This document shows positions 1 to 11,100 of a stretch of 64,000 bases of DNA, one piece after another. The notes under the pieces are model-generated. The model did not search any database. It was not told the origin of the DNA and saw nothing but the letters and a program-made list of their open reading frames with translations. The DNA lies in contig CM067309.1 of NCBI GenBank assembly GCA_034231615.1, positions 35,677,750-35,741,749 of the forward strand, in the 5' to 3' direction. The stretch comes from Meghimatium bilineatum (taxonomy: Eukaryota > Mollusca > Gastropoda > Stylommatophora > Philomycidae). The translations under genes and the position numbers were made by a program. Position 1 is the first letter of the stretch. The number at the start of each line of letters is the position of its first letter.

Positions 1-60
1 GGGGGTTCTGAACATGGGAGCATAAAGCAAGGAACAATGGAGAAAAGATAGTAAGCAAAA

Positions 61-300
61 TGAGAACAGAAAACAAACATGAGAACAGAAAACAAACATG
101 AGAACAGAAAACAACAACGCGAGAACAGAAAACAAACAACACGAGAACAGGAAACAAACAGCACGAGAACAGAAAACAAACAACACGAGAGCAGAAAACA
201 AACAGCACGAGAGCAGAAAACAAACAACACACAGAAAACAAACAACACGAGAACAGAAAACAAACAACACGAGAACAGAAAAAAAAACACACATGAAACA
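61..300. repeat. 19-22 bp array (agaacagaaaacaaacaaca)
   Basis: About 11 units of an A-rich motif. Two overlapping open frames here are low-complexity by-products. Confidence 0.95.
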
Positions 301-329
301 GACAACAAAATATTTTTGATATAATTTAT

Positions 330-1010
330 GCACAGCCCCCAACAATAACTACAAACAATAACTGCACATGGTAACTACAAAGAGCGACTGCCAATAACTG
401 CACACCATAAATGCAAACAATAACTGCTCACAGTAACTATAAACAATGACCGCCAATAACTGCACAGAGCAACTATAGATAATAACTGCACACAGTAACT
501 ATAAACAATAACTGCACACGGTAACTATAAACAATAACTGCACACGGTAACTATAAACAATAACTGCACACGGTAACTATAAACCAATAACTACACACAG
601 TGACTACACATTGTACTGCACACAATAACGTCACACGTTAAATACAAACCAATAACTACAAACATTAACTACACACAGTAACTGCAAACAGTAACTACAC
701 ACAATAACTGCAAACAGTAACTACACACAATAACTGCAAACAGTAACTACACACAGTAACTGCTAACAGTAACTACACACAATAACTGCAAACAGTAACT
801 ACACACAATAACTGCAAACAGTAACTACACACAGTAACTGCAAACAGTAACTACACACAGTAACTACACACAATAACTGCAAACAGTAACTACACACAAT
901 AACTGCAAACAGTAACTACACACAATAACTGCAAACAGTAACTACACACAGTAACTGCTAACAGTAACTACACACGTTAAATACAAACCGATAACTGCAA
1001 ACAGTAACAA
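330..1010. repeat. Array of taactgcaaacagtaactac-type units
   Basis: About 26-bp units with CAAT/CAGT variants; degenerate at the 5' side, tidy after 660. Confidence 0.95.
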
Positions 1011-1227
1011 CAGTTATCAATAATTTCAAAACGACTTCTTCCAGGAAAAAGTCACCATATCGTCGTTCATCATACCGAGAGGGGCAGCTTTTAGACAAAG
1101 AAATAATCGATAATAAGAGATTATTAAAAGTAAACGATTTTGCCCGTTACAGACCGGTATGCTCGCTGCAGATAAATGCCTTTTTTTCCACTGTATTATT
1201 TTCTTTCGTTCTTTAGTTTCGTTTTGA

Positions 1228-1425
1228 TGGTATATCTCAGGCCCTAGTATGGATGGTGTATCTCAGGCCCTAGTCTGGATGGTATATATCAGGCCCGAGT
1301 CTGAATGGTATATATCAGGCCCGAGTCTGGATGGTATATATCAGACCCGAGTCTGGGTGGTATATATCAGACCCGAGTCTGGGTGGTATATATCAGACCC
1401 GAGTCTGGATGGTATATATACATAA
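1228..1425. repeat. 26-bp array (7-8 units)
   Basis: Unit contains ggtatatatcagacccgagt. Nothing coding around it. Confidence 0.95.
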
Positions 1426-1460
1426 ATGTGTTTGTTAATATTACGTTTTTAATATGACAT

Positions 1461-1738
1461 CTTCTTCTTCTTTCGTTCTCAAACTCCTGCAGATTAGCAG
1501 GATGTAGTCCGGAGAACGGAATGCGTTGTCTCATGGTTTACAGCATTGCTGTGATATCTGCGCCTTTCGGTCCGACACATCCGACTTCAGCATGGCCTTG
1601 GGTCACTGACTCTATATGGGATGGGACAGCCAACTCCATCCCATAACCTCCTTAGTCGCCTTTTACGACATGCATGGAAGGTAAACAGTGCTGCTATTCT
1701 TTGCTTCCCTTTCGGGCCCCGGCAACACACGGGCGAAC
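1461..1738 (-). mobile_element. SINE-like element, full length, 9-bp target duplication
   Basis: Minus-strand copy of about 276 bp: 5' part gcccgaaagggaagcaaag and aaggcgactaaggagg, middle gaagtcggatgtgtcgg, 3' part catcctgctaatctgcagga then gagaacgaaagaagaagaag. atgacatct flanks it (1454-1462, 1739-1747). No coding capacity. No clear tRNA A/B boxes seen. Confidence 0.75.
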
Positions 1739-2054
1739 ATGACATCTGAAGTGAGATTACCCTTATTTGTTTGTTGTTGCTAGCCTGTTAAATATCTCAT
1801 TTATTTCAATTTCTATCAATATACAAGGATATGCAGGAACAATTTAAAAATGTGGAACATGAGTGCGAACATGTAATAGTGAAGCTCTTTGATGTGATAT
1901 CTGCAACTAACGTATCCAATTGCAGCATGACTTCTTGGTCACTTAAACCACCATGTTTTTCTGGATTATTTCCCTTACCTCTGTCTACGGATATTACACA
2001 ACTCAACTTACCCGGTACTTCCCTTTCTCTGCTAATGTTGGCGGGGGTTAGTGA

Positions 2055-2158
2055 AAGGGGTATTAAAATCTCAATTTTTTTTTAAAGTCAAGGGTATTAA
2101 AATCTCAATTTTTTTTAAGTCGACGGTATTAAAATCTCAATTTTTTTTAAAAGTCTTG
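2055..2158. repeat. Three copies of a 34-bp unit
   Basis: ggtattaaaatctcaattt with long T runs. Confidence 0.9.
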
Positions 2159-2215
2159 CGTTCGTTCTCAAACTCCTACCAGATTTCTCTTATAGCAGGA
2201 CATAGATATCAACGA
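2155..2215 (-). mobile_element. SINE-like fragment
   Basis: gttctcaaactcctaccaga and tatagcaggacat match the 3' part of the family, minus strand. Confidence 0.55.
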
Positions 2216-2289
2216 AGCATTTTTTCACTGTAGCGTTTGTCTAGGCAATGTAACACGTAACAGTAGATTGAAATATTTAGTGGTTCTAA

Positions 2290-2845
2290 CGTTGTAGACC
2301 CACAGCTACAATAGTCATTGGCAGAGAACATCCAGAAAATGTCACTGACTTTAAATATCTTAGGTCAACCAGTAATTTAGCAGACGATGGGTATAATAGT
2401 AGAAGATGGGTATAACAGTAGAAGATGGGTATAACAGTAGAAGATGGGTATAACAGTAGAAGATGGGTATAACAGTAGAAGATGGGTATAACAGTAGAAG
2501 ATGGGTATAACAGTAGAAGATGGGTATAACAGTAGAAGATGGGTATAACAGTAGAAGATGGGTATAACAGTAGAAGATGGGTATAATAGTAGAAGATGGG
2601 TATAACAGTAGAAGATGGGTATAATAGTAGAAGATGGGTATAACAGTAGAAGATGGGTATAATAGTAGAAGATGGGTATAACAGTAGAAGATGGGTATAA
2701 TAGTAGAAGATGGGTATAACAGTAGAAGATGGGTATAACAGTAGAAGATGGGTATAACAGTAGAAGATGGGTATAACAGTAGAAGATTGCTCAGCAGAGA
2801 TCAGAAAGAGATTAGCAATGGTCATCGTAGCAGATTATTACGTAC
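2290..2845 (+). pseudogene. RTE-like RT fragment split by a 19-bp array
   Basis: Upstream of the array the frame reads ENVTDFKYLRSTSN; downstream it reads [14 protein letters not shown]. Together these are the FKYLGS...EIRRRLAM segment that follows the RT palm in RTE-type LINEs. The array sits between the two halves. Confidence 0.75.
2388..2790 (+). repeat. 19-bp tandem array (about 21 units)
   Basis: Unit gatgggtataacagtagaa, with aac/aat variants. It expands the DDGYNS codons of the RT fragment around it. Confidence 0.97.
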
Positions 2846-2849
2846 GTCA

Positions 2850-3302
2850 AGTGTCGTCTCCGCAACGAAGGTTAGCTACAACAGACCTCCAACATCCCCT
2901 TCCTATTGTTTTGGTGGTACACTCTGCTAGACTGTAACCTGTCCATCTTGTGATGTTACTCTCTAACTTGTATCTCCGTCTACCTCTTCCTCCGACATTA
3001 CCCTCAAGTAAGGTCTTCAACAAGGTGTCATATCTTTTTATGTGTAGATAATATTTTATTTGCTTGATCTTTATTTCCCTTAATAATTCTTTTTTTCATA
3101 TTGAGTGTTGTTAGAACCTCTTTGTTTGCTTTCTCCTCTTTCCATGATGTTCTGCCTATTCTTCTAAATATCCACATCTCAAAAACATAAATTATGTCTT
3201 CTAATTGTTTATATATTGTCCATGTTTCTGAGCCATACATCAATATAGAATAGATGTAGCATTTTATAATTCTCATTTTTAACTTGTTTGTAATTTGCTC
3301 TG
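2850..3302 (-). pseudogene. RTE-like RT C-terminal fragment, minus strand
   Basis: Encodes MRIIKCYIYSILMYGSETWT and FEMWIFRRIGRTSWKEE on the minus strand, a near copy of the plus-strand fragment at 3740-4375. The pair forms a large inverted repeat. Confidence 0.85.
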
Positions 3303-3414
3303 ATGTTGCCAGTCACTAGACATGACTGCTTATCTGTCTCTGCTAATGTTTTTAATATAATGAGATACAGATGGGTGAAACAATCCCTGTGTATTTTTTG
3401 TGTGTATTTTGTTC

Positions 3415-3700
3415 GTGTTTATTTCTGGATAAAGGTCCGTATGTTGGACCTGTTTGCAGTGGCGTAGCGAGGTGGGGGCGGAGGTGCGGACCGCCCCGGG
3501 CGGCATCATCGGGAGGGCGGTAAATTTATTTTCGTCCAGTCTTTCACAATCACGGACATATTTTTTTCATGTAACAAGGGCGGAAAATTATGATTCCGCC
3601 CCGGGCGCCATTAACCCACGCTACGCCACTGCCTGTTTGACCGTAATGTGGAAAAAGTCCTTGTTTCTTTTTTCTGTTATTTTTTCTACATTAGTTGTAT
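3415..3700 (+). mobile_element. PLE-tail-like sequence carrying the MITE
   Basis: With the MITE removed it reads ctggataaaggtccgtatg then ttggacctgtttgacc, like the gataaaggcc tail motif at 13214, 9999, 44150 and 59813. Confidence 0.5.
3457..3631. mobile_element. hAT-type MITE, 175 bp, 8-bp target duplication
   Basis: Ends are cagtggcgtagcg and its inverse cgctacgccactg; cctgtttg flanks both sides (3449-3456, 3632-3639). Eight-base duplications and CAGTGGCGTAG ends are typical of hAT non-autonomous elements. No coding capacity. Confidence 0.88.
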
Positions 3701-3739
3701 TATTTGTTATTAGTTAAACCAGTAACTATGGTTCAAATC

Positions 3740-4375
3740 CCAAGAGCTAAACATAAACATACATGGAGAGAAACTACAAGTAAAACATTATCAATATCTT
3801 GGACACATAGTCAGAAATGATGGCAGATGTGAAACAGAAGTTAAAAGGAACATAGGAATGACTAAAAGTACCTTCAATGACATGAGGAAATTATTAATAT
3901 CTAAGCAAATTACAAACAAGTTAAAAATGAGAATTATAAAATGCTTCATCTATTCTATATTAATGTATGGCTCAGAAACATGGACACTAAACAAACAATT
4001 AGAAGACAAAATTGATGCCTTTGAGATGTGGGTATATAGAAGAATAGGGAGAACATCATGGACAGAGAAGAAAACAAATAAAGAGGTGCTAAAAACACTT
4101 AATATGAAGAAAGGACTACTAAGAGAAATAAAGATCAGGTCAATAAAATATTTTGGACACATTAAAAGACATGACACCTTATTGAAGACCTTACTTCTGG
4201 GTAAAGTAAAATGGAGGCGAGCAAGAGGTAGGCAGAGATACAAGTGGGAGAGTAACATCACACGATGGACAGGTTACAGTCTAGCAGAGTACACCACCAA
4301 GACAAGAGACATGGGATATTGGAGATCCGTTGCAGCCAACATTCGTTGCGGAGACGGTACTTGATGACGATGATG
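3740..4375 (+). pseudogene. RTE-like RT C-terminal fragment, plus strand
   Basis: Reads HYQYLGHIVRNDGRCETEVK, then [48 protein letters not shown] and WTGYSLAEYTTKTRD. The 168-codon open part begins at 3858. No palm domain, so a 5'-truncated copy. Confidence 0.88.
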
Positions 4376-4817
4376 AAACCAGTAACAATTGTACTATATC
4401 CTAATTATCGCTTCATGGTTTTGTTATTGGGGCACTCTCCACCTTGTCGGATATATTGTTTGGTTAATTTACAAAAAAAGCGCACACTAAGAATAAGGCA
4501 CGACATGGAAAAACCCGAGTGCAATAAAGTTAATCTTCTACGTTTTTTAAAATATCTTTTTTTTAAACCACACAGACAGGAAGTTGTTAAATCGTTATTC
4601 GTTGATGTTAACCTGCATCCCACATTTTAGTTACATGATAGACATATCTTTGAAGTCTGCTGAGTAGAGGAAACAAGACGCTGAATTAGATGGTCGATGG
4701 ACCATTTCCTATTCAAGACATAATTATTTCCTGTTTGGTCTATTTCGTGCCATTTCTTCAACTCAAAGAACAGAACTCTTGTTCATTCCAGTCTGTTGAC
4801 TGTCTAACTCTGATTAA
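4376..4817. other. No recognisable feature
   Basis: AT-rich DNA between the RT fragment and the next array. The 121-codon plus frame at 4265-4630 is partly RT tail and otherwise featureless. Confidence 0.4.
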
Positions 4818-5117
4818 GCCAATTATAACAGTGGCACGTGTGATGTCCGAGTTTTGACTTAATTACGGCAGCACATTTTGGTAATTTTAACAATTTCACG
4901 ATGCATTTATACGAATGAGGTTGATAACAGTGGTACGTGTGATGTCAGAATTTTGACTTAATTATGGTAGCACATTTTGGTAAGTTTTAACAATTTCACG
5001 ATTCGAGTGAGGTTGATAACAGTAGCATATGTGATGTCAGAATTTTGACTTAATTACGACAGCACATTTTGGTAAGTTTTAACAATTTCACGATGCATCT
5101 ATTCGAGTGAGGTTGAA
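4818..5117. repeat. 100-bp repeat, three units
   Basis: Units contain gacttaattacggcagcaca and aacaatttcacgatgcat. Confidence 0.9.
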
Positions 5118-5342
5118 AGCAGATTACTAATAATACACATGTGGTCACCTTATCGTAGTTGTTAAGCCGTTCGCATTGTGATAAGGCTGTTATGGTTCAA
5201 ATTCTTCTTGTTTACAAAGTGGATTTTGGTGTAGATCCCTTAGTATTATTCATTGAAGCTATGGAGTTACGTGCTATGAGTGCTACTCTCGTTTATGATC
5301 ATACGTGTCCCAAAATGTGGCAGGGAACTCTTTGTTTGGATT

Positions 5343-5995
5343 GGACGTTTCTATCATCGTCTGCACACACCAGAAAGAGAAATACAACAACACAAGTCTG
5401 AAACATTTGTCGTCATCGTCTGCACACAACAGAGAGATGAAACAACACAAGTCTGAAACAGTTGTCGTCATCGTCTGCACACAACAGAGAGATGAAACAA
5501 CACAAGTCTGAAACATTTGTCGTCATCGTCTGCACACAACAGAGAGATACAACAACACAAGTCTGAAACATTTGTCGTCATCGTCTGCACACAACAGAGA
5601 GATGAAACAACACAAGTCTGAAACAGTTGTCGTCATCGTCTGCACACAACAGAGAGATGAAACAACACAAGTCTGAAACATTTGTCGTCATCGTCTGCAC
5701 ACAACTGAGAGATACAACAACACAAGTCTGAAACTGTTGTCGTCATCGTCTGCACACAACAGAGAGATGAAACAACACAAGTCTGAAACATTTGTCGTCA
5801 TCGTCTGCACACAACAGAGAGATGAAACAACACAAGTCTGAAACATTTGTCGTCATCGCCTGCACACAACAGAGAGATGAAACAACACAAGTCTGAAACT
5901 GTTGTCGTCATCGTCTGCACACAACAGAGAGATGAAACAACACAAGTCTGAAACATTTGTCGTCATCGTCTGCACACAACTGAGAGATGCAAGAA
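5343..5995. repeat. 55-bp array (about 12 units)
   Basis: Unit contains gtcgtcatcgtctgcacaca and caacacaagtctgaaac. Not related to a known element that I can see. Confidence 0.96.
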
Positions 5996-6134
5996 CACAA
6001 ATATACCATTCCTGTCATAATCGACTGTGATGGACGGCTATTATTTATGGAGAACTCGAGTACATGGAAGTCAATCATTTACTTCTTTTCAACCTTGAAA
6101 TGTACAGGATTAATAATTGGATTCTGGCATGACA

Positions 6135-6487
6135 GTATATATAACATTTATCATCCGTTATGATAGTTTATATAACATTTATCATCCGTTATAATAGTTT
6201 ATATAACATTTATCATCCGTTATGATAGTTTATATAACATTTATCATCCGTTATAATAGTTTATATAACATTTATCATCCATTACGATATTTATATAACA
6301 TTTATCACCCATTATGATATTTATATAACATTTATCATCCGTTATGATATTTATATAACATTTATCATCCGTTATGATATTTATATAACATTTATCATCC
6401 ATTATAATAGTTTATATAACATTTATCATCCGTTATGACGGTTTATATAACATTTATCATCCGTCATGACAGTTTATATAACATTTA
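6135..6487. repeat. 31-bp array (about 11 units)
   Basis: Unit contains gtttatataacatttatcat. A lone copy of this motif lies at 14826-14846. Confidence 0.95.
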
Positions 6488-6794
6488 ATTATTTATTTTT
6501 TAAACTGTTCACTTTGTTTTGCTGGACTTTGAGTAACCTTCCAAATCTAATACATCCAGCTGTTTTATCATACGGAAGAACGTAGAAGGCTGTGGTGTTA
6601 ACCACTAGTGTGTCCGTGGTTCCTGACAGTAAAGGGCGTCCAGCGGAATTAATGAGGCCTATATTCGCTACGTTTTTCATTATTCTCACGCTTTCCATTG
6701 GTTACTATTTACACACTTGGACTAGCCTTTGCTATTTTGGGCATGCCACTTAAAGTATATAAATATTGGCCAACGGAAAACACGGGAATAATCA

Positions 6795-6870
6795 CAATGC
6801 AATTCCGTTCACCGGACTGCGTCCTGCTTATCTGCAGGAGTTTGAGAATTAACGTAGAAAGAGAATATCT
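6795..6870 (+). mobile_element. SINE-like fragment
   Basis: ggactgcgtcctgcttatct then gcaggagtttgagaattaac, the 3' part of the family. Confidence 0.6.
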
Positions 6871-6949
6871 AGTCACAATGTTAAACAAAAATGTATGGCA
6901 AGAAAATGACATATTTACCAAAAAAGTAACTCACTTGTACGGTCTTTTC

Positions 6950-7838
6950 TACTATGACGGTTCACAAACTGAGTGAATATTGATTTTCTTCTATTCTGGT
7001 TCACACACTTAGTGAATATTGATTTTCTTCTATTCTGGTTCACAAACTGAGTGAATATTGATTTTCTTCTATTCTGGTTCACACACTTAGTGAATATTGA
7101 TTTTCTACTATACTGGTTCACAAACTGAGTGAATATTGATTTTATACTATACTGGTTCACAAACTGAGTGAATATTGATTTTCTACTATACTGGTTCACA
7201 AACTGAGTGAATATTGATTTTCTACTATACTGGTTCACAAACTGAGTGAATATTGATTTTCTACTATACTGGTTCACAAACTGAGTGAATATTGATTTTC
7301 TCCTATACTGGTTCACAAACTGAGTGAATATTGATTTTCTACTATACTGGTTCACAAATTGAATATTGATTTTCTGCTATACTGGTTCAAAAACTGAGTG
7401 AATATTGATTTTATACTATACTGGTTCACAAACTGAGTGAATATTGATTTTATACTATACTGGTTCACAAACTGAGTGAATATTTATTTTATACTATACT
7501 GGTTCACAAACTGAGTGAATATTGATTTTATACTATACTGGTTCACAAACTGAGTGAATATTGATTTTCTACTATACTGGTTCACAAACTGAGTGAATAT
7601 TGATTTTCTACTATACTGGTTCACAAATTGAATATTGATTTTCTGCTATGCTGGTTCACAAGCTGAGTGAGTATTGATTTTTTACTATGCTGGTTCACAA
7701 ACTGCGTGAATATTGATTTTCTTCTATTCTGGTTCACACACTTAGTGAATATTGATTTTCTTCTATTCTGGTTCACACACTTAGTGAATATTGATTTTCT
7801 ACTATACTGGTTCACATACTGAGTGAATATTGATTATA
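6950..7838. repeat. 39-bp array (about 22 units)
   Basis: Unit contains ctggttcacaaactgagtga. Because 39 is a multiple of 3, the minus strand stays open (NQYSRKSIFTQFV) without implying a protein. Ends about 220 bp before rGC exon a. Confidence 0.96.
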
Positions 7839-8055
7839 GCTTCTATATTCAAAGACGTATGAAAGCTCAACCCACCACTAGAAATAAATGTGATTTTACG
7901 CAAAGACAATAAGACGCTCTGGATGAAATGGACCAAAGAACTATGAGGTACTTGAAGGTTTAATGGTATTCATTGCGTTTATTTTGACCCAAATGTTGAG
8001 TCGATTATTCGGTGATCCTGTAATTTCTGTGTTCGATATTCTTGTATTCTGTCAG

Positions 8056-8136
8056 GAAACTCGTGGCACTCTGGGATTAGGGTCCAATTGCAGCCTTGAC
8101 CGGAACATGTTGTATGCTCCCATCGGGAACTATAAG
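8056..8136 (+). CDS. rGC exon a: juxtamembrane segment
   Basis: Acceptor attctgtcag precedes 27 codons that include [11 protein letters not shown] and end in GNYK, then donor gtaagg. This looks like the Gly/Ser-rich juxtamembrane region before the kinase-homology domain of receptor cyclases. GNYK joins in phase 0 to DMVVAVK of the next exon, rebuilding the usual YK-x-x-VAVK strand; this join is the main support. The 5' limit is less certain than the 3' limit. The last nine bases and the donor are repeated about 13 times downstream. Confidence 0.66.
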
Positions 8137-11100
8137 GTAAGGAAATTATATGGTAAGGAAACTATTTGTTAAGGAAACTATAAGGTAAGGAAACTATTAG
8201 TTAAGGAAACTATAAGGTAAGGAAACTATAAGGTAAGGAAACTATAAGGTAAGGAAACTATAAGGTAAGGAAACTATAAGGTAAGGAAACTATAAGGTAA
8301 GGAAACTATAAGGTAAGGAAACTATAAGGTAAGGACGTCTAGATTTTGTTGGTGTGAGTTCTGTTTATTGGTGTGAGTTATGTTTGTTAGTGTAAGTTCT
8401 GTTTGTTGGTATAAGTTCTGTTTTTTAGTGTAAGTTCTGTTTGTTGTTTTAAGTTCTGTTTGGTGGTATAAGTTCTGTTTGTTGGTATAAGTTCTGTTTG
8501 TTTGTGTGAGTTCTGTTTGTTAGTGTAAGTTCTGTTTGTTGATGTAAGTTCTGTTTGTTGGTATAAGTTCTGTTTGTTTGTGTGAGTTCTGTTTGTTAGT
8601 GTAAGTTCTGTTTGTTGGTGTAAGTTCTGTTTGTTGGTGTAAGTTCTGTTTGTTAGTGTAAGTTCTGTTTGTTAGTGTAAGTTCTGTTTGTTTGTGTGAG
8701 TTCTGTTTGTTGGTTTGAGTTCTGTTTGTTAGTGTAAGTTCTGTTTGTTTGTGTGAGTTCTGTTTGTTGGTTTGAGTTCTGTTTGTTAGTGTAAGTTCTG
8801 TTTGTTAGTGTAAGTTCTGTTTGTTTGTGTGAGTTCTGTTTGTTGGTTTGAGTTCTGTTTGTTAGTGTAAGTTCTGTTTGTTGATGTAAGTTCTGTTTGT
8901 TGGTATAAGTTCTGTTTGTTTGTGTGAGTTCTGTTTGTTAGTGTAAGTTCTGTTTGTTGGTGTAAGTTCTGTTTGTTGGTGTAAGTTCTGTTTGTTAGTG
9001 TAAGTTCTGTTTGTTAGTGTAAGTTCTGTTTGTTTGTGTGAGTTCTGTTTGTTTGTGTGAGTTCTGTTTGTTAGTGTAAGTTCTGTTTGTTAGTGTAAGT
9101 TCTGTTTGTTAGTGTAAGTTCTGTTTGTTAGTGTAAGTTCTGTTTGTTGGTGTAAGTTCTGTTTGTTGGTTTGAGTTCTGTTTGTTAGTGTAAGTTCTGT
9201 TTGTTGGTATAAGTTCTGTTTGTTAGTGTGAGTTCTGTTTGCAGCAGTGTTGTTAATTACGATAACTCGCGTTTGATAATGTGCATTCTGCAGTCATCAT
9301 CATCACGTGACATATTCTGCAGTCATCATCATCACGTGACATATTCTGTCCAGAAAGTAGTCTTACTTATGGTTCTATTGAATTCTCCTCGGTCTTGAGC
9401 AAGTGACCGAAAAGAAACCCAGCTTTTTCTTTAATATGTTGTTCAGACTCCAGCCCTCTTGGACGCTGGTTGTATTGTTTTCCTTGCTGTCCATGGTATT
9501 CTCAGAATTCTTCTGTAGCATTTTAATTCAAAGGATGTTATTCTCTTGTACAATATTTTATTTAGTGTCCATGATTCGTATCCATATGTCGCCACTGGAA
9601 ACACGTTCATAATAAGCACAGTTTTGTTCCTATATTAGTACCCTGCCATAATTTCTTTAGCTGTTTTAATTTTGTCAGCGCCATTGTTGTTCTTCTATTA
9701 ATCTCAACTGCGCAGTCACCCGCATTGTTTAAATTAGTTCCTAGTCAAAATTTGTCACTTCTGAGTTGCACTTCTCTATATTAATTTTGGGTCTTGACTT
9801 CGTTATGTCAGTTGCCATAATGTTTGCCTTTTTTCATGTTTAAAAATAAGTTTTGTTTGCTAAATTTCTTGGTTGGTTAAATTAAATCCAGTAGATCTTG
9901 ATCATTTGTTGTTAATAACATTGTGTCGTCTGCATATTTAATTTCTAGTCTTCCTATATTTATGGGTCAATACAATGTATGTATCTTTTTGTGTGTGTAT
10001 CTTGATAAAGACCTTTGGTTGAAACGTTGATATGATTTGTGTATTGTAATTTTTTTATATTTTCTTGTGTGCACATTATTACCTACTAGTTTTAGTTATA
10101 GTCTGTCGTGTAGGATTGAAGCGATTATATGAACTTGTGTTTTACGTAAGTCTAATTATATTTATGGGTCTGAACTCACGCTTCATTATTTCCTAATTCC
10201 CATTTCTCATTATGTTTTCCGCATAGATGTTAAAACTCCCATTTCTCATTATATTTTCCGCATAGATGTTAAAACTCCCATTTCTCATTATGTTTTCCGC
10301 ATAGATGTTAAAACTCCCATTTCTCATTATGTTTTCCGCATAGATGTTAAAACTCCCATTTCTCATTATGTTTTCCGCATAGATGTTAAAACTCCCATTT
10401 CTCATTATATTTTCCGCATAGATGTTAAAACTCCCATTTCTCATTATATTTTCCGCATAGATGTTAAAACTCCCATTTCTCATTATGTTTTCCGCATAGA
10501 TGTTAAAACTCCCATTTCTCATTATGTTTTCCGCATAGATGTTAAAACTCCCATTTCTCATTATATTTTCCGCATAGATGTTAAAACTCCCATTTCTCAT
10601 TATGTTTTCCGCATAGATGTTAAAACTCCCATTTCTCATTATGTTTTCCGCATAGATGTTAAAACTCCCATTTCTCATTATATTTTCCGCATAGATGTTA
10701 AAACTCCCATTTCTCATTATGTTTTCCGCATAGATGTTAAAACTCCCATTTCTCATTATGTTTTCCGCATAGATGTTAAAACTCCCATTTCTCATTATAT
10801 TTTCCGCATAGATGTTAAAACTCCCATTTCTCATTATGTTTTCCGCATAGATGTTAAAACTCCCATTTCTCATTATATTTTCCGCATAGATGTTAAAACT
10901 CCCATTTCTCATTATATTTTCCGCATAGATGTTAAAACGAGTCTATTGTTGTCATCAGCAAACGAGCCTGCACATCAGTCAGCTATTTGTTTACCAGTTA
11001 GAATTATTTCGTCGTTATAAATTATGGTCCTTGTATTTCTCCCTATAAATTATGGTCCTTGTATTTCTCCCTGTACTCTCATCATACAAACACAAGAGTC

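Larger units (their letters stand above)
9385..10960 (-). pseudogene. RTE-like RT fragment, minus strand, with array and PLE-tail insert
   Basis: On the minus strand: [12 protein letters not shown] repeats (39-bp array), then [19 protein letters not shown], then the C-terminal half down to about 9385. A 188-bp insert at 9969-10156 splits it just before the YADD box. Confidence 0.82.

Noticed and set aside
3454..3717. 87-codon frame
   Set aside because: Lies mostly in the hAT-type MITE.
5159..5401. 80-codon plus frame upstream of exon a as a possible cyclase exon
   Set aside because: No ectodomain or membrane-helix similarity and it runs into the 55-bp array.
5343..5995. CRISPR-like array
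   Set aside because: Units are contiguous with no unique spacers, and the genome is eukaryotic. The same holds for every other array here.
6489..6698. 69-codon minus frame (MKNVANIGLINSAGRPLLSG)
   Set aside because: Normal-looking composition but no family recognised and no splice or promoter support; not called.
6915..7815. Minus-strand NQYSRKSIFTQFV repeat proteins
   Set aside because: 39-bp array by-product with no flanking gene signals.
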